Positions 1 to 10,411 of a stretch of DNA of 64,000 nt are shown one piece after another. The stretch's first letter is position 1, and the number at the start of each line of letters is the position of its first letter. The position numbers and the translations under genes were made by a program. The DNA lies in assembly GCF_003628145.1 (NCBI RefSeq), contig NZ_RBZV01000014.1:1-64000 (forward strand), read 5' to 3'. Source of the DNA: Trinickia fusca (lineage in GTDB: Bacteria; Pseudomonadota; Gammaproteobacteria; Burkholderiales; Burkholderiaceae). The notes under the pieces were generated by a model. The model made no database searches and had not been told where the DNA came from. It saw nothing but the letters and a program-made list of their open reading frames with translations.

Positions 1-330
1 CATGACGTCCATCGGATGGGCCGAGGCCGGGACCCACTCGAGCGCGGCCTTCACGTTCGCGGGCAGGCCGCGCAGCGCCTTGAGCTTGGCCTTGTAGGCG
101 GTGAGCTCGGTGGCGGTGGGCAGCTTCTCGTGCACGAGCAGATACGCGATCTCCTCGAACTGGCAGCTGGTGGCCACATCGAGGATGTCGTAGCCTCGGT
201 AGTGCAGGTCGTTGCCGGTGCGCCCGACCGTGCACAGCGCGGTGTTGCCGGCGGTCACGCCTGAAAGTGCGACCGACTTCTTGGGTTTGAAGCCCGAGGG
301 GTTCGCCGCGACGTTGTCGGCTTCGCTCAT
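1..330 (-). CDS. prpC: 2-methylcitrate synthase PrpC, N-terminal part (cut by window edge)
   Basis: The reverse strand reads ATG at 330 and stays open for 110 codons to the window edge, so the C-terminal two thirds are missing. The product begins MSEADNVAANPSG and continues with VALSGVTAGNTALCTVG, LHYRGYDILDVA, FEEIAYLLVHEKLP and the start of the SAHPMDVM helix, all typical of the N-terminal domain of type II citrate/2-methylcitrate synthases. PrpC condenses propionyl-CoA with oxaloacetate in the cytoplasmic methylcitrate cycle. A GGAGGAAACGATC ribosome-binding site precedes the ATG. The catalytic His/Asp residues lie outside the window. Citrate synthase GltA is the alternative, but the short N-terminus and wording favour PrpC. 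Confidence 0.88.
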   Translation of the reverse strand, partial: MSEADNVAANPSGFKPKKSVALSGVTAGNTALCTVGRTGNDLHYRGYDILDVATSCQFEEIAYLLVHEKLPTATELTAYKAKLKALRGLPANVKAALEWVPASAHPMDVM

Positions 331-623
331 GATCGTTTCCTCCGGAGGCGTACAGGTATTGTTATGCGCGACAGAGGTTATGCGTTGGCCGCGCCTCGCT
401 CAATGTCAAAAACGGTCAATCTACCTGACGATATTTACCATTCGCAAGCCGGCGTGACGGGCCAATTCGCTCGGCATAACGAGGCAGGCACGATGTTTGC
501 TTATGCATGGCCCGCGCGTGGGCCGCGCTGTCTCGTCTGAAAGTCTGCCAATCGGCGGGAAGCGGTGGTCCGAATGGCTAGTATCGTTGCGCTCACAACA
601 ACATGTTATGGAGGAATTTTTCT
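331..623. other. Divergent intergenic region between prpC and hns
   Basis: About 290 bp with no convincing gene. It must hold the promoter of hns, and either the prpC promoter or the end of a preceding prp gene spacer. It is less GC-rich around 395-450 and 590-625. I could not assign specific promoter boxes. Confidence 0.5.
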
Positions 624-908
624 GTGGCGACCTACAAGGAATTACTCGCTCGAAAACAAGAATTGGACGCCGAAATCGAAAATGCCCGGCGCGCCGAAGC
701 CCAAGAGGCGCTCGACAACGTGCGGGACACCATTGCAGCGTTCGGATTCACGCCCGACCAAGTCTTCGGCGCACGCCGCAAGTCGAAAGCGTTGGGTAAC
801 GCGCCGCGCTTTCGACATCCCGACACGGGCGAGACTTGGGGCGGACGCGGTCCTCGGCCGCGCTGGCTGAAAGGCAAGGATCCCGAGCAGTTCCGCGTGT
901 CCGAATAG
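624..908 (+). CDS. hns: H-NS family nucleoid-associated protein
   Basis: A 94-residue protein starting at GTG (624), read as MATYKELLARKQELD, with a GGAGGA ribosome-binding site at 610-615; an in-frame ATG at 603 lacks such a site. The N-terminal half is a charged helix (ELLARKQELDAEIENARRA) for dimerisation. The C-terminal half has the H-NS DNA-binding signature: YRHPDTGETW-GRGPRPRWL in family consensus, seen here as FRHPDTGETW, GGRGPRPRWLKG. It would act as a nucleoid-bound silencer of AT-rich DNA. It is shorter than E. coli H-NS (137 aa), as is common for BpH3/HvrA-type proteins in Burkholderia. A strong GC hairpin lies 12 nt after the stop. Confidence 0.9.
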   Translation: MATYKELLARKQELDAEIENARRAEAQEALDNVRDTIAAFGFTPDQVFGARRKSKALGNAPRFRHPDTGETWGGRGPRPRWLKGKDPEQFRVSE

Positions 909-920
909 CCGTTCAGCCCT

Positions 921-941
921 GCCGGGCTTGGCAAGCCCGGC
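921..941 (+). terminator. GC-rich hairpin after hns
   Basis: Perfect 9-bp stem GCCGGGCTT / AAGCCCGGC with a GGC loop, 12 nt downstream of the hns stop codon. No clean T-run follows (next bases GCCTTCATG), so it is either a weak intrinsic terminator or a 3'-end-stabilising hairpin. Confidence 0.6.
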
Positions 942-1022
942 GCCTTCATGGGCTCGCTTTCCCTCCCTTCGTTTCAGGCCTTCCCGCAGCCTTTGCCGCT
1001 GCGGATGGCTCCCTTCTTAGCA

Positions 1023-1310
1023 AGGGCCTGTTCACGCTAATAACAGGCTTGCGAACGCGCCTTGCCGGTCGTAGTGCAAGGAGGGAGGAGCGCCGTTTGG
1101 CCGAGCCAAACAAGCGACGACCGACGCCGCAATACGGCCGGCAAGGCACGTTCCCCAAATTATCAATATCCTTCCACGGGCTGGCCGCCAGAAGGGCCGA
1201 TCGCCGCGTCATGCTCCTCGTGAATACGTCCAGTATTCCCTTCGTCGCAATCCTTGCGCTCGGCCCTTCTGGCGGCCAGCGCAAGCCTGTTATTAGCGTG
1301 AACAGGCCCT
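1023..1310. repeat. 288-bp nested inverted-repeat element (31-bp perfect terminal repeats)
   Basis: The ends, 1023-1053 and 1280-1310, are perfect 31/31 inverted repeats, and each end also contains its own hairpin (GCCTGTT/AACAGGC). Inside are two arms. Arm A pairs 1059-1077 with 1129-1147 (17/19) and caps on GTTTGGC/GCCAAAC (1095-1111). Arm B pairs 1180-1200 with 1260-1280 (21/21) and caps on GAATAC/GTATTC (1222-1238). No plausible reading frame occupies it. The form fits a structured palindromic repeat (MITE/REP-like) or a structured RNA lying in the hns-rstA intergenic region. No clear target-site duplication is visible. Confidence 0.75.
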
Positions 1311-1420
1311 AGTGCGTGACGCGCGGAGAAAGGGCGGTAAAATCGCTGCGTTTTGTACGCACTTTTCCAATTTTTTCCACCTTCGTTCCCCAAATTTACC
1401 TAGCCTCAAGCTGCGCAGCC

Positions 1421-2131
1421 ATGTCTCAAAGGATTTTGCTTGTCGAGGACGACCATCGACTATCCGCCCTCGTCGCAGGCTATCTGCGCAAGAACGGCTA
1501 TGACGTCGACGTCGTGCTCGACGGCGAGGCGGCCGTGTCCGCCATCGTGGAAGGCCAGCCCGATCTGGTGATTCTCGATATCAATCTGCCCGGCAAGGAC
1601 GGCTTTCAGATCTGCCGCGAAGCGCGCGAGAAGTTCGACGGCATCATCGTGATGGTTACCGCGCGCGACGACCAATTCGACGAAGTACTCGGTCTCGAAT
1701 TCGGCGCCGACGATTACGTACACAAACCGGTCGAGCCACGTGTGCTGCTCGCGCGCGTGAAGGCGCAGCTGCGCCGTATGCCGGCCCGCACGGCCGCCGA
1801 GCCTCAGACGGAGCCCGAAAGCTATCAATTCGGCAAGTTCGTCATCAATCGCACCACGCGCTCCGTCACGCTGCCCGACGGCAGCGTTCCCGAACTGACG
1901 TCGGCCGAGTTCGATCTGCTCTGGGCGCTGGTGCGCCAAGCGGGCGAGGTGGCGAGCCGCGACGATCTGCTGCGCGAGCTGCGCGGCATCGGCTTCGATG
2001 GGCTCGACCGTACGGTCGACGGCTGCATCTCGAAGCTGCGCCGCAAGCTCAACGACGATGCCACGAACCCGCAGCGCATCAAGACGGTACGCGGCAAGGG
2101 CTACCAATTCAGCAAGCTCGCCTGGGAATGA
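1421..2131 (+). CDS. rstA: OmpR-family response regulator, RstA-like
   Basis: 236 residues beginning MSQRILLVEDDHRLSAL. Receiver domain (about 1-120) has the acidic pair EDD, phospho-acceptor Asp in ILDINLPGKDGF, Thr in VTARDD and Lys in VHKPVEP. The winged-helix DNA-binding domain (about 135-236) ends RTVDGCISKLRRKL, KTVRGKGYQF and LAWE, closely following E. coli RstA (which also ends AWE and has the LRG-x-DGLDR-VD stretch). A longer open frame starts at 1316, but the ATG at 1421 gives the usual receiver N-terminus. The partner kinase follows after 57 bp. I infer a cytoplasmic transcription factor phosphorylated by the RstB-like kinase. Confidence 0.92.
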   Translation: MSQRILLVEDDHRLSALVAGYLRKNGYDVDVVLDGEAAVSAIVEGQPDLVILDINLPGKDGFQICREAREKFDGIIVMVTARDDQFDEVLGLEFGADDYVHKPVEPRVLLARVKAQLRRMPARTAAEPQTEPESYQFGKFVINRTTRSVTLPDGSVPELTSAEFDLLWALVRQAGEVASRDDLLRELRGIGFDGLDRTVDGCISKLRRKLNDDATNPQRIKTVRGKGYQFSKLAWE

Positions 2132-2188
2132 CGGCGGCCTGCCGGCCGTCCCGGTTCCGCCATCACGTTAATTTTTCTTGACGAAGAC

Positions 2189-3310
2189 ATGACGCAAGCC
2201 GGCACTCAACTGTCCGCGTACCGTTACTCCAAATGGCGCTGGCTGCGCTTTCGACGCTCATGGACCGACACGCGCGCCGACCGCGTCCCGAGCTGGTCGA
2301 AGCTCTATCTGCGGGCCTACGTGCATCTGCTCGCGCTCGTGCTGGTAGTGCTCGCCGTCGTGCTGGCGGCGCTCGCGAAGACACTGACGCCGGCTGTCGT
2401 CTGGCACGGTCTGCACGCGCTGCCGGGCGGCGTGGTGCCGCTCGTGCTGATCGCGTGCCTCGTTCCCGCGTTCGCGACGTATCAGTGGATCCGGCCGATC
2501 TGGCTCGACCTCGTGATGGTGCGCGAGCGCGCGATCGACTTCACGGGCGGTCGCTTCAACACGCGAGCGCGCGAATCGCATAGCGTGTTCATCGGGCCGC
2601 TCGCGCGGACGCTCAACGCGCTGGCCGAGCGCATGGAGCGGCTCATCGCCGCTCAGCGCGACCTGACCAACGGGATTTCGCACGAACTGCGTACACCGCT
2701 TGCACGCACGCGTTTCGCGCTCGAGATCCTGCGCGAGCCTGGCTCGGCGCAGGAGTATGACAGTGCGATCGCCAGCATCGAGCAGGACGTGACGGAGCTC
2801 GACGAGCTCATCGACATGAGCCTGACCTATGCACGGCTCGAGTACAGCTCACTGCAATCGAACCTGGAGCCGACGCCGCTCGTGGCATGGCTCGAAGCGC
2901 AGGTGCGTGACTCAGCCGTGCTGTACGCCGATAAGCAGGTCACGCTCGACATCGATGCGGCGCGCACGACGCGCGCACGGATGGACAAGCGCCTGATGTC
3001 GTACGCGCTGCGTAATCTGTTGCGCAATGCGGGCAAGTACGCGCGCTCGCATATCGTCGTGGCGCTCACGGTGCGGCACGGCAATGTCGAACTCGCCGTC
3101 GAAGACGACGGCCCTGGCGTGCCGGCCGCCGAGCGCGAACACATCTTCGAGGCATTCGTGCGGCTCGATCGCAACACCGGTGGCTACGGCCTGGGCCTCG
3201 CGATCACTCGGCAGGTGCTGCGGGCGCACAACGGCCGCATCGCCGTGACCGAGCCTGCCGCGCTCGGGGGCGCGCGCTTCGAGATCAGCTGGCCCGCGGA
3301 CAACAGATAA
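2189..3310 (+). CDS. rstB: Sensor histidine kinase, RstB-like
   Basis: 373 residues. Two membrane segments lie at about 40-63 and 81-99, separated by only some 16-20 residues, so there is almost no periplasmic sensor domain, unlike E. coli RstB, which has roughly 100 residues there. A HAMP-like linker follows. The H-box NGISHELRTPLARTRF places the phosphorylated His near residue 165. The ATPase has NLLRNAGKYA (N box), VEDDGPGVP (G1) and GGYGLGLAITRQV (G2). It is probably cotranscribed with rstA. It most likely senses a membrane or cytoplasmic cue, or an accessory protein. Confidence 0.9.
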   Translation: MTQAGTQLSAYRYSKWRWLRFRRSWTDTRADRVPSWSKLYLRAYVHLLALVLVVLAVVLAALAKTLTPAVVWHGLHALPGGVVPLVLIACLVPAFATYQWIRPIWLDLVMVRERAIDFTGGRFNTRARESHSVFIGPLARTLNALAERMERLIAAQRDLTNGISHELRTPLARTRFALEILREPGSAQEYDSAIASIEQDVTELDELIDMSLTYARLEYSSLQSNLEPTPLVAWLEAQVRDSAVLYADKQVTLDIDAARTTRARMDKRLMSYALRNLLRNAGKYARSHIVVALTVRHGNVELAVEDDGPGVPAAEREHIFEAFVRLDRNTGGYGLGLAITRQVLRAHNGRIAVTEPAALGGARFEISWPADNR

Positions 3311-3351
3311 CGCCGCCTTTTGCCGCCGTGCGGCCCGTCACGCTTGCCATG

Positions 3352-4410
3352 CTATTTGACGCCCGGCAGAAACGTTTCGAGCTTCTCGAGCAGGGTGGCA
3401 CGCACGAACGGTTTGACCATGAAGTCGACCGCACCGGCTTTCAGCGTCTCCAGGACGATTGCGCGCTGGCTATGGCCCGTGACGATGATGACGGGCACAT
3501 GGGCGAACGCTTGCACCGACTTGAGGCGTCGCGTGAGCTCGACGCCGTTGAGGTCGGGCAGGTCGACATCCATCAGCACGAGATCGGGCCGCACCTTCCA
3601 AAGCAGGCTCAAGGCTTGAATGCCGCTCGCCGCGCAGGTCAGGTCGATGTTCGTACCGGACAGCAGTTGGCCTAGCAACGTGCGCTGAAAGGCCTCGTCG
3701 TCGACGGCCAGCACGCGCGGCCGGACGAGCGTCGCCAACTCGCGCATCGTGCGGGCGGCCTGCAACTGAGCACCCAGCGCGCTCGCTAGTGTCTGCGCGG
3801 CGCGGCATAACGCATCGACCGATTCGCCGAGCCCCGAAAAGTGATGCATGAACTCGCTGCCGGCCGCTTGCTCCGCCGCGCTTGCGGCAGCGCTCGTGTT
3901 GTCGACTTCGGTCGCGAAGCGGCGCGCGAACTCGGCCAGGTTCGGCTCGAGGCTTGCGATGTAACGCGCATGCGCAGCCAGTTGCCCCGGGGTCACGGCC
4001 TCAAGCGTGGCGTTTTCGAGGGCCTGCAGCGCATGATGCACGGCCATCGTGAGGCGCGGGCCGTCGTTCGTCGAGGGCCAGAACAAGACGTAATCGTCGA
4101 AGTCCCCCTTCCGGCAGAGATCACAGACGCGCCACAGATCATGGCTGCTAGTGAGCACGATCGTGCGATGCGGCACTGCATGCACGAGCTTGCTCGTGTG
4201 GTAGAGCCCCATGTAATAGCGCTGTGCGGCGTCGAGCCGGCCGAAGCTCAAAATGACGACCGACGGCAGATGTTGGTCGAAGTCGCCGGCGGCCTGCTCG
4301 GGCCGCGTCGACACATGAAGCACGCGGAATTCCTCCGCGAGCAGGCGCGCGACGAAACGGGCGTTGGCGTCCGAGTCGGCTGCGATCAGGATCGAAGGAT
4401 CGTCTTTCAA
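3352..4410 (-). CDS. Two-receiver response regulator (N-terminal receiver degenerate)
   Basis: 352 residues, no DNA-binding or enzymatic output domain. Residues about 5-125 fold-match a receiver, but the phospho-Asp strand reads SVVILSFGRLD with Ser/Phe where Asp is expected, so it is probably not phosphorylated. A helical linker (130-230) follows. The C-terminal receiver (about 233-350) is complete: VDDE acidic pair, LMDVDLPDLNG, IIVTGH and MVKPF. It is read after the hybrid kinase on the same strand, 57 bp downstream, so it probably completes that phosphorelay (Hpt to receiver). Output would be by protein-protein contact. Targets are unknown. Confidence 0.8.
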   Translation of the reverse strand: MKDDPSILIAADSDANARFVARLLAEEFRVLHVSTRPEQAAGDFDQHLPSVVILSFGRLDAAQRYYMGLYHTSKLVHAVPHRTIVLTSSHDLWRVCDLCRKGDFDDYVLFWPSTNDGPRLTMAVHHALQALENATLEAVTPGQLAAHARYIASLEPNLAEFARRFATEVDNTSAAASAAEQAAGSEFMHHFSGLGESVDALCRAAQTLASALGAQLQAARTMRELATLVRPRVLAVDDEAFQRTLLGQLLSGTNIDLTCAASGIQALSLLWKVRPDLVLMDVDLPDLNGVELTRRLKSVQAFAHVPVIIVTGHSQRAIVLETLKAGAVDFMVKPFVRATLLEKLETFLPGVK

Positions 4411-4467
4411 CGGAATCTTCCTGTGGCGTAGGGAGGCGCAGAGGCTGACCGCGTCATCGCAACGACC

Positions 4468-7581
<3,114 letters not shown>

Positions 7582-7959
7582 GTCGAGACTCGAGTCGCGT
7601 CGAGAAATCGGCCAAGCAGCGCGTCGCACGCGATATGGCGATATCGCGTTATCCGCACGGTATGCCCTGGATGACGGCATCCTCGTGCGGAATCTTCATA
7701 CATATTTTACTGATCTGTTTTCAGAAGCTTTGATTTTTATCAAGGACTGAAGTGGCTTGGCTGGAGCGGCCGGAGCGGAGATGGGCGAATTCGCTTTTAG
7801 GGGCGAATCAGTCGCTTATTGACTGACGGGCGGTTAATACGACCGAAACCGCAACGGAGGTTAATCGCAAATTACTTATTTAAATTTGCGAATCGACTTG
7901 ATATGGAACGCGCAGCGCCGTTCGAACGGCGCTGCAGCGCGTATAGAGTCAATTCACGC
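7582..7959. other. Intergenic region with an AT-rich inverted repeat (7865-7891)
   Basis: Carries the promoter of the hybrid kinase (AT-rich at 7690-7745) and the 3' end of the patatin transcript. A perfect 9-bp inverted repeat, TCGCAAATT at 7865-7873 and AATTTGCGA at 7883-7891 around an ACTTATTTA spacer, stands out. It could be an operator or a terminator stem. No gene seen. Confidence 0.5.
7912..7935 (-). terminator. 24-bp perfect palindrome after the patatin gene
   Basis: GCAGCGCCGTTC followed by its exact reverse complement, starting 24 nt beyond the stop codon of the leftward patatin gene. It forms a very stable hairpin, though without a proper U-run. A transcription end or mRNA-stabilising hairpin is likely. 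Confidence 0.55.
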
Positions 7960-10242
7960 TCAGTACGTATGTCCGAGCTGGAAGTAGATGTTGCGCCGCC
8001 CGCCCGGCGCGAACGCGACGCCGACATACATCGGGCCGAACGAGCTCGTCACGCTCGAGAAGAACGTAATGCTGCGTTTGAGCCGGCCGCTGCCAAAGTG
8101 GTCGCCTTGTTGCCAGACGTTGCCGGCTTCGGCACTCACACCGGCGTAAAGGGCTTGCAGCGGCGCCGTCTGAAAATGCATGAGCTCGTTCAGATAGGTC
8201 ACCTGCGCGTACAGCAGCGAATTGCCCGAGAGCTGATCGGCCGCGTAGGCCGACAAGTGCTGGAATCCGCCGAGCGTAAAGCCGAGCGGGTTCACGGGAT
8301 TTTGCCCGCCGAGGTCCCCACCGGCTTCGATGCTGGCATTCAGGCTATGGCGTCCGAGGCTGACTGCCCCGATCATCTTGCCGTAGAGCTCCGTGAAATT
8401 GTTGGCTTGCCCGAAGATCGAGCGTTCCGCCCGCACTTCGGTGAAGTAGCCGGTGCGCGGAAACAGCGGGTCGTCGAGCTGGTCGATCACGAGCTTGGCA
8501 CGCGCCGTAACCTGCCGTCCGTAGATGTCCGGGAACAGCAGGCTGCCATCGTCGTACATCAGGTTGTAGACGGCTGACCCGTAAGTGTGGGCATAGGCGA
8601 GCCCGATACGGAAATCGCCGAGGCTTGCGAGCGGCAAACCGAAATCGAGGCCGACACGCTCGGTCTGCAGATGGTATTGCGTGACGCGCAGGCCGGTATC
8701 GTCATCGTAGATGCTCGCGAAGCGGCGCTGGAATTCGGCGTACGGCGCAATGTAGTAACCGAGCGAATTCGACAACGGCTGGCGCAGCTCGGTGTGGAAC
8801 GCCAACAGATCGCTGCCGAGCGTGCCGTCGGCGCGCAGCTCGAGCCCCGACTCGGTGAGCCATGGCCGGCGATAGCCGATGTTGAAGCGAAAGCCGCCTT
8901 CGTCCTGCGAGCTGCTCGACATGCCGAGGCCGAAGAGCAGGAAGTTCGGGCCCCACGATTTTTCGTGCGCATCGATCACGAGGCGGTGTTCGTCGCCGTC
9001 GTTGACCATCTGCTGGGACACGCTTTCGAACTCGCCCGATGTCGCGAGTGCTTGCACGTCGTCATTGACGGCATGCGGGTCGTATACCTCGCCCGGGTGG
9101 ACGTGCAGATAGCGGCGCAGACGCTCGGGCGGCACCTCGCCGTGCGTATGGATATCGATCTTCGTGATGCGCACGGGCGATTCGCCCGGGCGCTCATGCG
9201 CCTGGCGATAGGCTGCATACTGTTCGGGCGTCAAGGCGAAACGCTGCAATTTCGGCAATGCGGCGCGCGCGGCGGCCGCACCAGCGGCGATCGCATCGTT
9301 GGCATTCGCGAAATCGGTAAAGCTGAGGTTGCCGAGCTCAGGCTCGATCAGCACGTCGTTCGCACCGAGCCGTGCGCGCTGGCGCTTCACGTTCTGGTGG
9401 ATCAGGATGCCGAGCATCTGCTGCATCACGTCGGCCGGCGACGACAGCGTGTCGAGCGGCCGCAGCGGCGAGCTGATGTTGACGACGATCAGCGCGTCGG
9501 CCCCCATGCTATGGGCCGCGTCGGTAGGCACATTGTTGACGAGGCCGCCGTCCACGAGCGTGATGCCGTCGACCTCGGCCGGCGCGAACAGCCCCGGCAT
9601 CGCCATGCTCGCGCGGATCGCCAGCGGCAGCGAGCCGTGCTGCAGCACGACTTCGTCCCCGGTGCTCAGGTTCGTCGCGATGGCCCGGTAGGGGATCGGC
9701 AGCAGGTCGAACGGCGCGTCGGCAGGCAGCCCTGCAGTCCATTCCTGAAGCAGCGCCTGTAACCGGTTGCCTTGCACGAGCCCCGCGGGCAGCTTGACGC
9801 CGCTTGGGCCGAAGCCGAGGCCACCGACGTAAAGCCGTGAATCTTCGCGTTGCGACTGCGGCAGATCGGAGCGTTTCTCGACGTCGAACGCGATATCGGT
9901 CAGGTTCACGTGCGCGAGGCGCGTCTGCATCTGCTCGGCGCCCATGCCGCTCGCGTACAGGCCGCCGACCACGGCACCCATGCTCGTGCCCGCGATGCAG
10001 TCGATGGGAATCCGGTTGTCCTCGAGCACCTTGAGCACGCCGAGGTGGGCGTAGCCGCGTGCGCCGCCGCCCGAGAGCACGAGTCCGATCGCCGGGCGCG
10101 ATGCGTCGCCGAGGTGCGCACGGCAGACCGGGACACCCTCGGCCTGCGCGGTCGCCGCGCCGAATGGGAAAAGCGCGATGGCCGTGAGGGACACGGACAC
10201 GGTCGACTTCCATCGGACGCAGAACGGCAACGGACGCTTCAT
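7960..10242 (-). CDS. Patatin-like phospholipase with POTRA and outer-membrane beta-barrel (PlpD-type, type Vd secretion)
   Basis: 760 residues from ATG 10242, chosen because it gives a signal peptide (MKRPLPFCVR to about Ala35); an upstream ATG at 10311 does not. The patatin domain (about 50-330) has the oxyanion motif SGGGARG (57-63), the nucleophile elbow GTSMG (Ser87) and the dyad Asp in DGGLVNN (Asp231). A POTRA-like region (about 370-450, VRITKIDIHTHGEVP) and a 16-strand-type barrel follow, ending in Tyr (FQLGHTY). This is the domain order of P. aeruginosa PlpD and F. nucleatum FplA: a lipid hydrolase carried to the cell surface by its own barrel. It is a stand-alone gene. Confidence 0.9.
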   Translation of the reverse strand: MKRPLPFCVRWKSTVSVSLTAIALFPFGAATAQAEGVPVCRAHLGDASRPAIGLVLSGGGARGYAHLGVLKVLEDNRIPIDCIAGTSMGAVVGGLYASGMGAEQMQTRLAHVNLTDIAFDVEKRSDLPQSQREDSRLYVGGLGFGPSGVKLPAGLVQGNRLQALLQEWTAGLPADAPFDLLPIPYRAIATNLSTGDEVVLQHGSLPLAIRASMAMPGLFAPAEVDGITLVDGGLVNNVPTDAAHSMGADALIVVNISSPLRPLDTLSSPADVMQQMLGILIHQNVKRQRARLGANDVLIEPELGNLSFTDFANANDAIAAGAAAARAALPKLQRFALTPEQYAAYRQAHERPGESPVRITKIDIHTHGEVPPERLRRYLHVHPGEVYDPHAVNDDVQALATSGEFESVSQQMVNDGDEHRLVIDAHEKSWGPNFLLFGLGMSSSSQDEGGFRFNIGYRRPWLTESGLELRADGTLGSDLLAFHTELRQPLSNSLGYYIAPYAEFQRRFASIYDDDTGLRVTQYHLQTERVGLDFGLPLASLGDFRIGLAYAHTYGSAVYNLMYDDGSLLFPDIYGRQVTARAKLVIDQLDDPLFPRTGYFTEVRAERSIFGQANNFTELYGKMIGAVSLGRHSLNASIEAGGDLGGQNPVNPLGFTLGGFQHLSAYAADQLSGNSLLYAQVTYLNELMHFQTAPLQALYAGVSAEAGNVWQQGDHFGSGRLKRSITFFSSVTSSFGPMYVGVAFAPGGRRNIYFQLGHTY

Positions 10243-10411
10243 GCTGATTGGGAAAAAAATACGGCATCTTACACAGGCGCAGCCATTTCTGTAATGAGCC
10301 GTTACATGCATGGGTAAATTTCTCCCACGGATTCGTTGCTTTTAAACACATGCGTAATTTATCCCTCCCTAAAATCGCAGGTTCAACTCCCTTGTAGACG
10401 AGGCTGATCCG

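Noticed and set aside
946-1393. Several short open frames in the inverted-repeat element (about 75-160 codons)
   Set aside because: They read through the palindromic arms, lack ribosome-binding sites and have no protein-like pattern.
8587-9762. Forward-strand open frame of about 390 codons opposite the patatin gene
   Set aside because: Opposes conserved catalytic motifs of the patatin; typical GC-rich mirror frame.
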